From Hyphomicrobiaceae bacterium (GTDB lineage: Bacteria > Pseudomonadota > Alphaproteobacteria > Rhizobiales > Aestuariivirgaceae), in the NCBI GenBank assembly GCA_900298995.1, contig OMIC01000024.1:27547-91546 (forward strand): 64,000 bases of DNA. Direction: 5' to 3'. Under the pieces are notes generated by a model, which was not told the origin of the DNA, made no database searches, and saw only the letters and a list, made by a program, of their open reading frames with translations. The position numbers and the translations under genes are program-made. This document shows, in pieces, positions 34,342-44,003 of this stretch. Each line of letters opens with the position of its first letter. Within the stretch, counting starts at the first letter, position 1.

Positions 34342-35826
34342 ATGGGCAAGCTGCAGCGTTATCAGATGTACATCGACGGCCAGTGGGTCGATTCAGGCGA
34401 TGGGCGCTCGTTCGCCTCGCTCAATCCTGCCACTGGCGACGATTGGGCGGAAATCCCGGAAGCAACGGCTGCCGATGTCGAACGCGCTGTCGAAGCCGCC
34501 CACCGCGCGTTCAGCGAGGGTCCCTGGGCCAGAGCGCTTCCCACCGAACGGGGCCGATATCTGCGGCGCCTTGCCGAACTGCTGGCCCAGAAATCCGAGG
34601 AGCTGGGCCGCACCGAAACCATCGATACCGGCAAGATGCTGAAGGAGACGCGCTGGCAGGCGAAATACATTGCAGAGTTTTTTCATTTCTATGCCGGAGC
34701 GGCCGACAAGGTGATGGGTTCGACGCTTCCGATCGACAAGCCTGACATGCTGGCCATGACGTTGCGCGAACCGCTGGGCGTGGTCGCCGCCGTGGTGCCC
34801 TGGAATTCGCAATTGTTTCTGGTCGCGGTCAAGATCGGCCCCGCGCTGGCAGCGGGAAACACTGTCGTTCTGAAGGCCTCCGAACACGCCTCCGCCCCCA
34901 TGCTCGAATTTGCGCGCCTCATGGAAGAAGCGGGCTTTCCGCCCGGCGTCTTCAATGTGGTGACCGGGCATGGTGATCCCTGCGGGCGGGTGCTGACCTC
35001 GCACCCTCTCGTCCAGCGCATAAGCTTCACGGGCGGTCCGCAATCCGCTCGCCAGATCATCCGCAATTCGGCGGAAAACTTCGCGCAAGTGTCTCTTGAA
35101 CTCGGTGGAAAGTCTCCGTTTCTCGTATTTGAAGATGCCGATCTCGAAAGTGCGGTGAATGGTTCGATTGCCGGCATTTTCGGCGCCACGGGTCAATCCT
35201 GCGTGGCGGGCTCGCGCCTCTATCTGCAGGAAAAGGTGGCAGACAAGTTTCTCGACACGATGGTGACGCGGGCGCGCCAGATCCGTGTCGGCGATCCGCT
35301 GCTTGAAGAAACGCAGATGGGCCCGCTCGCCACACCGGGACAGATTGCACGCATCGAGAAGGAGGTGGCCTTCGCCCAGGACCAGGGTGGCAAGCTGCTG
35401 ACTGGCGGCAAGCGGCCAGCCGAGCACAATCGCGGTCTTTTCTATGAGCCCACGATCATTGAATGCAACGACCAGAAGATGCGCATCGTCGATACGGAAT
35501 TGTTCGGCCCTGTGCTCAGCGTGCTCCGCTTCAAGGATGAGGAGGACGTGCTGAAGCTGGCCAATGATACGAGGCATGGACTGGCCGCCGGTGTGTTTAC
35601 CCGCAATGGCGCTCGTGCACTGCGGGTGACGAAGCAGTTGCGCGCCGGGATCGTCTGGGTCAACACCTACCGTGTCGTCTCGCCAATTGCAGAATTTGGC
35701 GGCTTCAAGGAGTCGGGGTATGGCCGGGAAAGCGGACTGCAGGCAATCTACGACTATACCCGTCCCAAGACGGTTTGGATAAATACCTCGGATCAGCCAC
35801 TTGCCAATCCCTTCGTGATGCGCTGA
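34342..35826 (+). CDS. NAD-dependent aldehyde dehydrogenase (betaine-/trimethylaminobutyraldehyde-dehydrogenase-like)
   Basis: This 494-residue aldehyde dehydrogenase has the VVPWNSQLFLVAVKIGPAL pocket, the catalytic glutamate in LELGGKSPF and the catalytic cysteine in GQSCVAGSR. Overall it looks like the ALDH9/betaine-aldehyde group, but that is only an impression. In context it could oxidise 4-trimethylaminobutyraldehyde to gamma-butyrobetaine, feeding the acyl-CoA and carnitine genes nearby. AGGAGGAG precedes ATG 34342. Its last 34 bases overlap the 3' end of the convergent acyl-CoA synthetase gene. Confidence 0.85.
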   Translation: MGKLQRYQMYIDGQWVDSGDGRSFASLNPATGDDWAEIPEATAADVERAVEAAHRAFSEGPWARALPTERGRYLRRLAELLAQKSEELGRTETIDTGKMLKETRWQAKYIAEFFHFYAGAADKVMGSTLPIDKPDMLAMTLREPLGVVAAVVPWNSQLFLVAVKIGPALAAGNTVVLKASEHASAPMLEFARLMEEAGFPPGVFNVVTGHGDPCGRVLTSHPLVQRISFTGGPQSARQIIRNSAENFAQVSLELGGKSPFLVFEDADLESAVNGSIAGIFGATGQSCVAGSRLYLQEKVADKFLDTMVTRARQIRVGDPLLEETQMGPLATPGQIARIEKEVAFAQDQGGKLLTGGKRPAEHNRGLFYEPTIIECNDQKMRIVDTELFGPVLSVLRFKDEEDVLKLANDTRHGLAAGVFTRNGARALRVTKQLRAGIVWVNTYRVVSPIAEFGGFKESGYGRESGLQAIYDYTRPKTVWINTSDQPLANPFVMR

Positions 35827-37910
35827 GCGGTCTGCATCAGCACATCGACCGCGTGGCTCGCCTCGGTTCCCACGAAAAGCGGGTTGATCTCGATCTCTGT
35901 AATGTTGTGAGCATCCGCCGCAGCAAGGGCTGCAAGCTTCTCAAGCATGTCAAGCAGCGCCTCCCGGTTGGCGGCAGGTCCACCACGATAGCCGTCGAGC
36001 AGACGACTGACCTTGAGTCGATTCAGGGCGCGTGACATGTCCTGCCGGGTTGCCGGCAGGAGCAACGTTGTTGCATCAGAGAGCACCTCGACCAATACGC
36101 CGCCCGCGGCGAGGGTCATGGCAAGCCCGAATTGCAGATCACGCCGGATACTGACCATGAGTTCAACAACCGGCGACGCGACCATGCGTTCAACAAGAAA
36201 CATATCGGTCACAGCTTCTGCATCATAGTTCGTGACGTCGGCCTTCATGCGCGCGACGGCTTCCGCCACGGCCACTGCGGACCCAAGACCCAGTCTCACC
36301 GCTCCGGCCTCGGTCTTGTGCGGCAGCATGGCACTGACCATCTTGAGTGCGACCGGAAAGCCAAGTTTTTCTGCCAGTTTCGGCACATCTGCTCCGGAAC
36401 CCGTACGCCCGGGCGGAACAGCCATGCCATTTGCCGCCAGAAGTTTCTTGGCGCTGGCTTCGTCAACAACGACCGACGGGCCCTCGATAATGGATGAGAT
36501 GAGGGTGGGCCGCACGCCGGTGCCCATTTCAGCACGTCTCTCGCCTTGCCAAGCAGCCGCAGCTATGGCCTCCATGCATTCTTCAATTCCCTGCATCGGG
36601 GCCACATTCTCACCGACCAGGAAACTGCGTGTCTCCGCATCCAGATTTTCCGGAATCGTACTGCAGACGGCTGCGGCGAGGCCTTGCTGCCTTGCAGCAG
36701 CGATGAATGAGAGCGTATCATTGCGATAATAGGACTTGCTCTCGTCAAGACCAGGCGCCGGATAGTCCTGCACGATGACGGCCGCATCATGCCCTTGCTG
36801 GAAGAGGGTATCGAAAACAGGCCGTGTCTTCTCCGGAATGCCCCAGATCGGCGTCGTGTAATCAAGCGGATTCGAGACGGTCGCCGTCGCGGGCAGTTGA
36901 CCGCGCAGTTTCTCGGCTGTCTCGGCATCAGGGGGCGTAAAGGTGAGATTGAGACGTTCTGCATAGTCCGCCAGCATGGTGGCGCCACCGCCAGAGCAAG
37001 TCAGGCCTGCGAGTCGCCGCCCGCGCGGCACACCAGCCACGCAAAGGAATTTCACCGTCTCCAGCAATTGCGAAGGGCTACTGACGCGGATGATTCCGAG
37101 GCGATCAAACAGCGCATCATACAGAGACTCGGTCCCGGAGAGCGAGCCCGTATGGCTCACCGTGAGACTTGACCCCAGACGCGACGTGCCCGTCTTGAGG
37201 GCCACAATGGGCTTGCCAAGGTGCAAGCTCTTCAACGCCGCACGCTCGAAGGCCGCAACATCCTTGAGGCCCTCGATATGGAGTCCGATGGCACGTACTT
37301 CGGGACGTTCAGACAGCGCGTCCACGCAATCCTCCAGTCTCAGCACTGTCTGATTGCCTGCCGAAACCATGTAGGCGAATGGCACATGCCTTTGGCTCAT
37401 GGTGAAATCGGAGGAGAGCATGCCGCTCTGGGTGATGATGGCTGCGCCATGGCCGGGGCAGAAGCCGCCATGCGCAAAGGGCCACAGCGCCACGCGGTCA
37501 ATATAGTTGATGAGCCCATAGCAATTGGGTCCGATGAGAGCGAGATCACCAGCCGCCGCAACGAGCTGGGCTTCTGCTTCTGCGCCGTCCTCCCCCGTCT
37601 CTCCAAACCCTGCCGTGTAGCAGACGACACCCCCGGCGCCCATGGCCGCGAGCTTTTCAAGCGTGGCAATGGCCGGTGCACGCGGCACCGCAAGAAAGAC
37701 TGCGTCCGGAGGCTCAGGCAGATCCTCCACGCTCCTGAAGCAGCGATGGCCGCCAATCTCGCTGCGCTTTGGATTGACGGGCCAAAACGGCCGGGAAAAA
37801 CCGATGCGCGCACATTCCGTGGCCACGACTTCGGCGTCCCGGCCACCAATCACAGCGACGTGGCGGGGCTTCAGCAGACGCTCGAGATTGGCACGTCGCT
37901 TCGGAGTCAT
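35793..37910 (-). CDS. NDP-forming acyl-CoA synthetase (acetate-CoA ligase family), fused CoA-binding/ligase/ATP-grasp
   Basis: This 705-residue protein has an N-terminal CoA-binding Rossmann domain (RHVAVIGG), a succinyl-CoA-ligase-like middle with the phosphohistidine motif VSHTGSLSG, and a C-terminal ATP-grasp domain (PVALKMVSAMLPHKTEAGAV; EIEINPLFV). Such enzymes make an acyl-CoA from acid, CoA and ATP without an AMP intermediate. ATG 37910 starts at the CoA-binding domain and overlaps the acyl-CoA dehydrogenase stop (ATGA). With the dehydrogenase, CaiD-like hydratase and carnitine dehydrogenase nearby, gamma-butyrobetaine is an attractive substrate, by inference. Confidence 0.88.
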   Translation of the reverse strand: MTPKRRANLERLLKPRHVAVIGGRDAEVVATECARIGFSRPFWPVNPKRSEIGGHRCFRSVEDLPEPPDAVFLAVPRAPAIATLEKLAAMGAGGVVCYTAGFGETGEDGAEAEAQLVAAAGDLALIGPNCYGLINYIDRVALWPFAHGGFCPGHGAAIITQSGMLSSDFTMSQRHVPFAYMVSAGNQTVLRLEDCVDALSERPEVRAIGLHIEGLKDVAAFERAALKSLHLGKPIVALKTGTSRLGSSLTVSHTGSLSGTESLYDALFDRLGIIRVSSPSQLLETVKFLCVAGVPRGRRLAGLTCSGGGATMLADYAERLNLTFTPPDAETAEKLRGQLPATATVSNPLDYTTPIWGIPEKTRPVFDTLFQQGHDAAVIVQDYPAPGLDESKSYYRNDTLSFIAAARQQGLAAAVCSTIPENLDAETRSFLVGENVAPMQGIEECMEAIAAAAWQGERRAEMGTGVRPTLISSIIEGPSVVVDEASAKKLLAANGMAVPPGRTGSGADVPKLAEKLGFPVALKMVSAMLPHKTEAGAVRLGLGSAVAVAEAVARMKADVTNYDAEAVTDMFLVERMVASPVVELMVSIRRDLQFGLAMTLAAGGVLVEVLSDATTLLLPATRQDMSRALNRLKVSRLLDGYRGGPAANREALLDMLEKLAALAAADAHNITEIEINPLFVGTEASHAVDVLMQTAQRITKGLASG

Positions 37911-39067
37911 GCGCCAAGCGGCCGCAGAATGGCCCGGGAGATGATATGGCGCTGGATTTCTGAGGTCCCGTCCCAGATGCGCTCCAGCCGCGCATCGCGC
38001 CACAGTCTCTGGATAGGCAGTTCCTCCATCAGCCCCATTCCGCCATAGATCTGCACGGTGCTGTCCGCCACCCGGTTGACCATCTCTGAGCAATAGAGCT
38101 TTACCATGGAGATGTCGGCATCCGTCAGGATGCCGTCATTGGCGCGCCGAATCGCGTCCTCGACCAGCAGGTCGGCGGCGCGCAACTCAGTGGCCATGTC
38201 AGCGAGCTTGAAGCCCGTGCCCTGGAATTTGCCGATGGCCTGCCCAAACTGCTTGCGGCTTGCCGCCCACTCCGTGGCAAGGCCAAGGAGACGCTCGGCC
38301 TTGCCGCAGCATGAGGCGCCAACGAAAATCCGGCCATAGGTCAGCCACTGGCCAGACATTTCGAGGCCACGACCTTCCTCGCCCAGAATTTGCCCTGGTC
38401 CCAACCTGACATTGTCGAAGCTCAGCTGAAAGGTCTTGTAGCCACGGTAGCTCACGCAATGCGTACCGTCGCGGACGTCGAAGCCCGGCGTGCCGACATC
38501 CACAAAGAACGCCGTCACACGCTTGCGCGATCCACGCGGCGTTTCATCAAGACCGGTGGCGGCGAACACGATGGCAAAGTCCGGCATCACCGGTCCGGAT
38601 ATGAAATGCTTTGAGCCATTGAGGATCCAATCGGCACCATCGCGACGCGCATTGGTCTTCATGCCCATCACGTCGGAACCGGCCTCGGGCTCAGTCAACG
38701 CAAAGAGTTCGCGCTTCTCACCTTTCACACAGGGATAGAGATAGCGCTCCCTCTGGTCGCCCTCGCAGGCCAGCAAAAGCTCCGTCGGCCGTGCCGCCCA
38801 GCTGTGCAACGCGTGGCTGGTCTTCCCGTATTCGCGTTCCATGATGGTCTTGGCCTCGAGGCTCAGGCCACCGCCGCCCACCTCCTCCGGCAGATTCGCG
38901 GCATAGAGACCGACCTGCTTCGCCCGCGCCTCGATCTGGCGTCCGAGATCGAGAGGCACTTCACCCAGCCTGTCCACCAGATCCTCATGGGGCGTGAGTT
39001 CTGCCTTTATGAAGGCCTGCACGGTTTCCAGCAGAAGACGATTTTCATGGGAATTGACGAGACTCAA
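37907..39067 (-). CDS. acyl-CoA dehydrogenase
   Basis: This 386-residue flavoprotein has ALTEPEAGSD, the FAD-binding middle domain (KHFISGPVMPDFAIVFA) and the C-terminal helical bundle with QLFGQAIGKFQ-like and QIYGGMGLMEE sequences. The catalytic-base motif usually read as EGTSEIQ appears as WDGTSEIQR, so the base would be Asp unless another residue serves. The start is TTG at 39067, with a strong GGAGGA five bases upstream. It lies between the ABC permease and the acyl-CoA synthetase. By context it may oxidise gamma-butyrobetainyl-CoA to crotonobetainyl-CoA (CaiA-like); other acyl-CoAs are possible. Confidence 0.9.
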   Translation of the reverse strand: MSLVNSHENRLLLETVQAFIKAELTPHEDLVDRLGEVPLDLGRQIEARAKQVGLYAANLPEEVGGGGLSLEAKTIMEREYGKTSHALHSWAARPTELLLACEGDQRERYLYPCVKGEKRELFALTEPEAGSDVMGMKTNARRDGADWILNGSKHFISGPVMPDFAIVFAATGLDETPRGSRKRVTAFFVDVGTPGFDVRDGTHCVSYRGYKTFQLSFDNVRLGPGQILGEEGRGLEMSGQWLTYGRIFVGASCCGKAERLLGLATEWAASRKQFGQAIGKFQGTGFKLADMATELRAADLLVEDAIRRANDGILTDADISMVKLYCSEMVNRVADSTVQIYGGMGLMEELPIQRLWRDARLERIWDGTSEIQRHIISRAILRPLGA

Positions 39068-39082
39068 ATTGTCCTCCGGGGG

Positions 39083-39877
39083 TCAGGCCGCATCTTCCGC
39101 CTTACGCCGTGTCAGCAGCGTGTGGGCGATGAGCGCAACCAGTGTGATGCAGATGAGCAGGACGGCAGCCGCCGCCACTGTCGGGTCCGTATTCTCACGC
39201 ATGCCGTTCCACAGACGGCGCGGCAGCGTGAATACGTCAAATTTCGAAATGAACAGTGCCACCACGATCTCGTCCCAGGAAAGAATGAAGGCAAAGACAG
39301 CGCCTGCGAGAATGCCAGGCCGGATCACCGGCAGGATGACGCGGCGGATGGTGGTCGGAAGCGGAGCCCCGAGACTGCGTGAAGCCTGTTCCAGTTTCAG
39401 GTCGAAATTGGCCAGGGCTGCCGAAACGGTGATCACCACCATCGGGATTGCAAGGATTGTGTGGGCAAGAATGAGACCAAGATAGGAATCGATCAACCCC
39501 AGAGGAACCCACCAACGGTAGAAGGCCATGGCGGAGATGATTGGCGGCACCATGAGCGGGAGCAGAAGGAAGGCTCGGATCGCCTCTGTGAAGCGTCCCG
39601 TCATGCGCCACAATCCAATAGCGGCCAGCGTGCCGAAGAAGGTGGCGACGGCCGAGGAGCAAGCAGCGATCACGAAGCTCTGCCCGAAACTGGACAGCCA
39701 TTCGGTGCTGCTGAAGAGATTGTGGAAATGCTGCAAAGACACGCCTTCCCACGGCAGGGAGAGATAGGTCTTTGAGGTGATCGAGACCGGAAAGGCTACA
39801 AGTGATGGAACGATCAGAACGAGCAGGATCGTCCAGGCTGCAACATTTGTCACGCGGCGAAGGCGGGAAGGAGTCAT
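39083..39877 (-). CDS. ABC transporter permease (PotC type)
   Basis: This 264-residue inner-membrane permease has about six hydrophobic segments and an EAA-type loop (LEQASRSLGAPLPTTIRRVILP). It resembles PotC of spermidine/putrescine importers. It is translationally coupled to the upstream PotB-like gene (ATGA overlap) and belongs to a four-gene importer with the binding protein at 41902 and the ATPase at 43004. It is followed by the acyl-CoA dehydrogenase after 15 bases, so transport and CoA-dependent catabolism appear co-transcribed. Confidence 0.9.
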   Translation of the reverse strand: MTPSRLRRVTNVAAWTILLVLIVPSLVAFPVSITSKTYLSLPWEGVSLQHFHNLFSSTEWLSSFGQSFVIAACSSAVATFFGTLAAIGLWRMTGRFTEAIRAFLLLPLMVPPIISAMAFYRWWVPLGLIDSYLGLILAHTILAIPMVVITVSAALANFDLKLEQASRSLGAPLPTTIRRVILPVIRPGILAGAVFAFILSWDEIVVALFISKFDVFTLPRRLWNGMRENTDPTVAAAAVLLICITLVALIAHTLLTRRKAEDAA

Positions 39878-40740
39878 CGTGGCCCTCCACCGAAGACGGT
39901 CGAAAGCCTCATGAAGCGGTTCAGCACATACATCAGCACCAGCACGCTCACCAGCATCAGGGTGGCAAGCATCGCGGCCGTGCCCCAGCGCACGGTGACG
40001 AGCAACTGAACCGAAATGTATTCGGCAATCATCTGGACCTTGCCGCCACCGAGAATAGCCGGCGTCACATAGAAGCCGAGCGAACTGATGAACACCAGAA
40101 GCGAGGCCGCCACGATGCCCGGGCGTGTGAGCGGCAGGAAAACACGGAAGAATGTCTGCACATTGCTGGCCCCAAGGCTGCGCGATGCGCTGGTCACCCG
40201 GAGGTCAATGCCCTGCATGTTGGCGAGAAGCGGCAGGATTGCGTAAGGGATCATGTATTCAGTCATGCCAATCAGCACCCCGAACTCATTGCGCATGATC
40301 GGAAGTGGCTCGGCAATGATGCCACCCGCCATGAGAGCGTTGTTGAGAAGGCCGTTGTGGCCCAGCAGCATCAGCCAGGCAAAGGACCGCACCAGAACCG
40401 AGATCCAGAATGAGATGAGCAGGATCGACATCATGCGCTGACGCATCGTTGAAAACGCATGCAGCATCGCATAGGCGACGATATAACCCAGCGTGACGCT
40501 GGCGATCGTGGTGATCAGACACAGACGGATGGTCGTGAAAATGAGTCGTGAGACGGTATCGCTCTCGACAATCTTGTAATAGTTGCCAAGCCCCGGCTTG
40601 GGGTCTGCGAAACTCAGCAGGAGGACATTCAGGATTGGCGCGGCATAGAGCACAAGCACCAGCAGAAGGGCTGGCGCCACAAGAAGCCAATAGACATTGA
40701 ACCGGCCAGTCTGCACCGCGCTTGACATGTGTGCCCGCAC
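39874..40740 (-). CDS. ABC transporter permease (PotB type)
   Basis: This 288-residue permease has the first membrane helix at VYWLLVAPALLLVLVLY, an EAA-like loop (DLRVTSASRSLGASNVQTFF) and about six membrane segments. The start is GTG 40740 or ATG 40728; neither has a clear Shine-Dalgarno sequence, and both lie just after a strong hairpin (40748-40782) in the mRNA. It pairs with the PotC-like permease to form the channel. Confidence 0.88.
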   Translation of the reverse strand: MRAHMSSAVQTGRFNVYWLLVAPALLLVLVLYAAPILNVLLLSFADPKPGLGNYYKIVESDTVSRLIFTTIRLCLITTIASVTLGYIVAYAMLHAFSTMRQRMMSILLISFWISVLVRSFAWLMLLGHNGLLNNALMAGGIIAEPLPIMRNEFGVLIGMTEYMIPYAILPLLANMQGIDLRVTSASRSLGASNVQTFFRVFLPLTRPGIVAASLLVFISSLGFYVTPAILGGGKVQMIAEYISVQLLVTVRWGTAAMLATLMLVSVLVLMYVLNRFMRLSTVFGGGPR

Positions 40741-40747
40741 AATCGAA

Positions 40748-40782
40748 GGGCGCGCCCCGGTCCCTGTGACCGGCGCGCGCCC
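40748..40782 (-). terminator. strong intercistronic hairpin between binding-protein and permease genes
   Basis: Two 15-base arms (40748-40762 and 40768-40782) pair with a single mismatch around a 5-base loop. There is no T-tract, so it probably reduces rather than ends transcription and protects the binding-protein mRNA from 3' decay. It is equivalent in position to the hairpin at 13061-13086 in the other ABC operon. Confidence 0.65.
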
Positions 40783-40792
40783 GCTGTTGTGT

Positions 40793-41902
40793 TTAGCCGA
40801 TCGCGTCGAGGAACGCGTTCACCGCGTCGCCGCCCTGTTCGGCCCACCAGACAGGATCATTGAAGATGACCTTGTCGATGTTCATCGCCGAATTGATCGC
40901 ATAAGGCTGCATCGCCTCCGGGATCTTGGCGAAAGCCTCCGGGTTCGATGGCGTCATGCCAAGGCAGTCGAGGATTGCGAGCTGCGAGTCGACCTGCAGC
41001 GCCTGCTGGATGAACTTCATGACATTGTCGCGGCCAGCGGGATTGCCGCGCGGGACGATATAGGCGCCCGGCATGGCAATGGCTTCGTTCATGACCAGCT
41101 TGTAGCGCCCGTTGGTGCGCTCCTCGATGGCCTTGCCGCGGTTCTGCCAGATCATGCCCATCACGACCTCGCCGTTCACGATCATGTCATGGGCCTCGGA
41201 ACCAGATCCCCAATAGAGGCTGTCCGCCTTGATCGACTTGATCTTCTCGATCGCCCGCGGGACATCGCACGGATAGACCTTGTCCTTCGGCACGCCGTCG
41301 GCCACGAGCGCACTCTCGATCGAGCCGTTGGCCCACTTGTAAAGCGAACGCTTTCCGGGGAATTTTGCCGTATCGTAGAAGTCCGCCCAGCCAGACGGCG
41401 CATTGCCGCCGAAGGCCTGCGTGTCATACATGAAGGCGTATCCGTAGAAGATCACGCCGACGCCGAACTCCCAGGCCACGCCTTCCTTGATCTGAGCCTT
41501 GTTGACAATGTTGTAGTCGATGGCCTCAAGGTGACCGGACTTGCCGAGAGCAATGGCGTCAAAGCCATCGGCATCGCAAACGTCAGCGGTCACCTTGCCG
41601 GAATCGACCATCTCCTTGATCTTTCCCTGCAGGGGACCTGACGTATCGAATTTCAGAGGAATGCCCGTCGCTGCCGTGAAGGGCTTGCCGATGGCGTCGC
41701 CATGACACTTCTCGGATTCTCCGCCCCAGTTCCACATGACGATTTCGTTGGCAGCCGCCTCCGCGTCCCCTGCCCGCACCGCAAGCGTGGCAACGCCTGC
41801 CATGCCGCAGAGAGCCAGGAAGCTGCGGCGATCAAGCCTGCCGGACTTGAAAGCCAGCGCGCCCTGCCGCGCGAGATCGCGCATGAACATCTTGTCTTGC
41901 AT
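40793..41902 (-). CDS. ABC transporter substrate-binding protein (PotD-like) with Tat signal
   Basis: This 369-residue periplasmic binding protein has a twin-arginine signal peptide: DRRSFLALCGMAG with RR at residues 25-26, hydrophobic core, cleavage near AEA-AA. The mature part resembles spermidine/putrescine- and quaternary-amine-type binding proteins (EIVMWNWGGE, GYAFMYDTQAFGG, GMIWQNRGKA). AAGGAGGA precedes ATG 41902. Ligand prediction is uncertain; the carnitine-degradation neighbours suggest a quaternary ammonium compound such as carnitine or gamma-butyrobetaine rather than polyamines. Confidence 0.9.
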   Translation of the reverse strand: MQDKMFMRDLARQGALAFKSGRLDRRSFLALCGMAGVATLAVRAGDAEAAANEIVMWNWGGESEKCHGDAIGKPFTAATGIPLKFDTSGPLQGKIKEMVDSGKVTADVCDADGFDAIALGKSGHLEAIDYNIVNKAQIKEGVAWEFGVGVIFYGYAFMYDTQAFGGNAPSGWADFYDTAKFPGKRSLYKWANGSIESALVADGVPKDKVYPCDVPRAIEKIKSIKADSLYWGSGSEAHDMIVNGEVVMGMIWQNRGKAIEERTNGRYKLVMNEAIAMPGAYIVPRGNPAGRDNVMKFIQQALQVDSQLAILDCLGMTPSNPEAFAKIPEAMQPYAINSAMNIDKVIFNDPVWWAEQGGDAVNAFLDAIG

Positions 41903-41954
41903 AGTCGTCTCCTCCTTGTGCCGCGGCGCTCTGTCCGCGGTGGTTGTTCGGGGA

Positions 41955-43004
41955 TTATCCCCGGCTTGGTCTTACGGGCGGTACGCCCGCCTTCTCGTCG
42001 TCACCGGCCTCGACCTCGACCTGAGCGTCATCGCTCCAGCAGATGTCGATGGCTTGTGATTCTGCAAATTGTCCGGCATTTCGCCAGGCTGGCACCTGAA
42101 CCTCGATGCTGGCATGGCCCGGCACATCGACCATGAGCTTCAGCGTGGCGCCCATGTAGGTGATGGCCTTGATGGTTCCGGACAGTTTGTTCTGTCCGCT
42201 GCCCTTACCGGCAGGCAGGGCGTCAATCTTTTCGGGCCTCAGCGCGTAGGTTCGTCCGTTGCGGGTAATGAAATTGCTCTTGCCAAGAAAGCTGGCCGCG
42301 AAAACCGTACGCGGCCGTTCATAGAGCTCGGTGGGGCTCCCCACCTGAACGATCCGGCCACGATTCATGATTGCAATCCGGTCCGACATGGTCAGCGCTT
42401 CTTCCTGATCATGCGTCACATAGATGAAGGTGGTTCCAACCCGGTTGTGTATGTCCTTGAGTTGCTCCTGCACGTCCGCACGCAGCTTGCGGTCAAGCGC
42501 GCCGAGCGGCTCATCAAGCAGCAGAACCCGTGGCTCGAAACTCAGCGCCCGTGCCAGCGCCACACGCTGCTGCTGGCCACCGGAGAGTTGTTGGGGGTAG
42601 CGGTCCTCGAAACCCCGAAGTTGAACGAGATCCAGCATGGCGCCTAGTCGTCTCTCCATGTCGGCCGCTGCCATGCGCCGGATGTCCAGCGGATATTCGA
42701 TGTTTCCGCGCACAGTCATGTGCGGGAAGAGGGCATAGCCCTGGAAGACCATGCCGAAGTTGCGTTTCTCGGGTGGCACGGCAGCGATGGACTGTCCGCC
42801 CACCCGGATGTCACCTGCGGTGATGTCCTGAAATCCAGCGAGCATCATCAACAAGGTCGTCTTGCCCGACCCGGACGGCCCCAGAAGCGTCAGGAATTCT
42901 CCGGCACGGATACCGAGCGAGACATCCTCGACAGCGGTCATATTTCCGTACCGTTTCGTGACGCGGTCGAAATCGACACCTATGCCGGAGGAGCCGCGCG
43001 TCAT
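41955..43004 (-). CDS. ABC transporter ATPase (PotA type)
   Basis: This 349-residue ATPase has Walker [11 protein letters not shown]-loop [12 protein letters not shown], signature LSGGQQQR, Walker [12 protein letters not shown] and switch [14 protein letters not shown], followed by a TOBE-type domain ([14 protein letters not shown]). ATG 43004 overlaps the BKACE stop (ATGA). The stop codon lies inside a 15-base palindrome (41949-41963). It energises the PotB/PotC-like permeases downstream. Confidence 0.93.
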   Translation of the reverse strand: MTRGSSGIGVDFDRVTKRYGNMTAVEDVSLGIRAGEFLTLLGPSGSGKTTLLMMLAGFQDITAGDIRVGGQSIAAVPPEKRNFGMVFQGYALFPHMTVRGNIEYPLDIRRMAAADMERRLGAMLDLVQLRGFEDRYPQQLSGGQQQRVALARALSFEPRVLLLDEPLGALDRKLRADVQEQLKDIHNRVGTTFIYVTHDQEEALTMSDRIAIMNRGRIVQVGSPTELYERPRTVFAASFLGKSNFITRNGRTYALRPEKIDALPAGKGSGQNKLSGTIKAITYMGATLKLMVDVPGHASIEVQVPAWRNAGQFAESQAIDICWSDDAQVEVEAGDDEKAGVPPVRPSRG

Positions 43005-43888
43005 CCCTGTTTCTTCAACCCCAGCTTCTTGCGGGCCTCGGCGGGCGTAAGCACACGCGCGCCCATGCGCTCGATGATGCCCACGACACGCTCGACAAGC
43101 TGGGCATTGCTCGCCAGGACGCCTCGGTCAAGATAGAGATTGTCTTCAAGGCCCACCCGCACATTGCCGCCCATCGCAACTGCGGCGGCTGCCATGGGCA
43201 TCTGCATGCGTGAGATCCCGAAGCTTGCCCAGCTGGCATTGTCGGGCAATTGGTCCTTCATGGCCTTCATGTTATCGACGGACTGGTCCGCGCCCCATGG
43301 TATGCCGAGGCAGATCTGAAACATCGGCGGCTCATCGACCAGCCCTTCCTTGATCAATTGCTTCGCAAGCCGGATGTGACCGAGGTCGAATACCTCAAGC
43401 TCGGGCTTCACACCCCACTCCTTCACCAGCGCGGCCATGCGGCGAAGGTAGGGCGGCGTGGACATGTAGACGTAGTTGCCGTCACCAAAATTCATGGAAC
43501 CGCAATCGAGGCTGCAGATTTCGGGCCGCAACATCTCGACATGGCGCAGCCGTTCCTCAGGGCCGATCATGTCGGTACCAGCCCCCGGTTTGCAGGGATC
43601 GTCCTCGCTGATCATCCAGTCACCGCCCATCCCGGCCGTGAGATTGATGACCACATCGGTACCGCTCGAACGCACGATGTCGACGGCGCGCTTGAAGAGT
43701 TCGGGGTCGCGCGAGCCCTTGCCGGTGGCGGGGTCGCGCACATGCAGGTGCGCTGCGGTCGCACCTGCCTTCGCGGCGTCAATGGCAGCCTGCGCAATCT
43801 GCTCGGGCGTCACGGGAACGCCCGGATGCTTGCCCACCGTATCGCCTGCACCGGTCACGGCGCAGGTCACGATCACCTCGAAATTCAT
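43001..43888 (-). CDS. beta-keto acid cleavage enzyme (BKACE, DUF849), probable 3-dehydrocarnitine cleavage
   Basis: This 295-residue TIM-barrel zinc enzyme has the [10 protein letters not shown] motif with ligands H47 and H49, the CGSMNFG loop and the [10 protein letters not shown] glutamate. BKACEs combine a beta-keto acid with acetyl-CoA to give acetoacetate and a new acyl-CoA. With an L-carnitine-dehydrogenase-like gene and a CdhR-type regulator next door, the expected substrate is 3-dehydrocarnitine, giving betainyl-CoA. ATG 43888 was chosen because it begins the family N-terminus [16 protein letters not shown]. It is the first gene of a minus-strand operon that continues through the ABC importer and acyl-CoA enzymes. 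Confidence 0.9.
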   Translation of the reverse strand: MNFEVIVTCAVTGAGDTVGKHPGVPVTPEQIAQAAIDAAKAGATAAHLHVRDPATGKGSRDPELFKRAVDIVRSSGTDVVINLTAGMGGDWMISEDDPCKPGAGTDMIGPEERLRHVEMLRPEICSLDCGSMNFGDGNYVYMSTPPYLRRMAALVKEWGVKPELEVFDLGHIRLAKQLIKEGLVDEPPMFQICLGIPWGADQSVDNMKAMKDQLPDNASWASFGISRMQMPMAAAAVAMGGNVRVGLEDNLYLDRGVLASNAQLVERVVGIIERMGARVLTPAEARKKLGLKKQG

Positions 43889-44003
43889 GCCGCGTGCCCT
43901 CCCTGACGGTTGTCGTTCTTGATCGAAATGATTTGCCGGAACACCAGAAGGCGTTATAAATTTCTCGCCAATTATCCATTTTTTTCGCCGACCGGGTTCC
44001 CGC

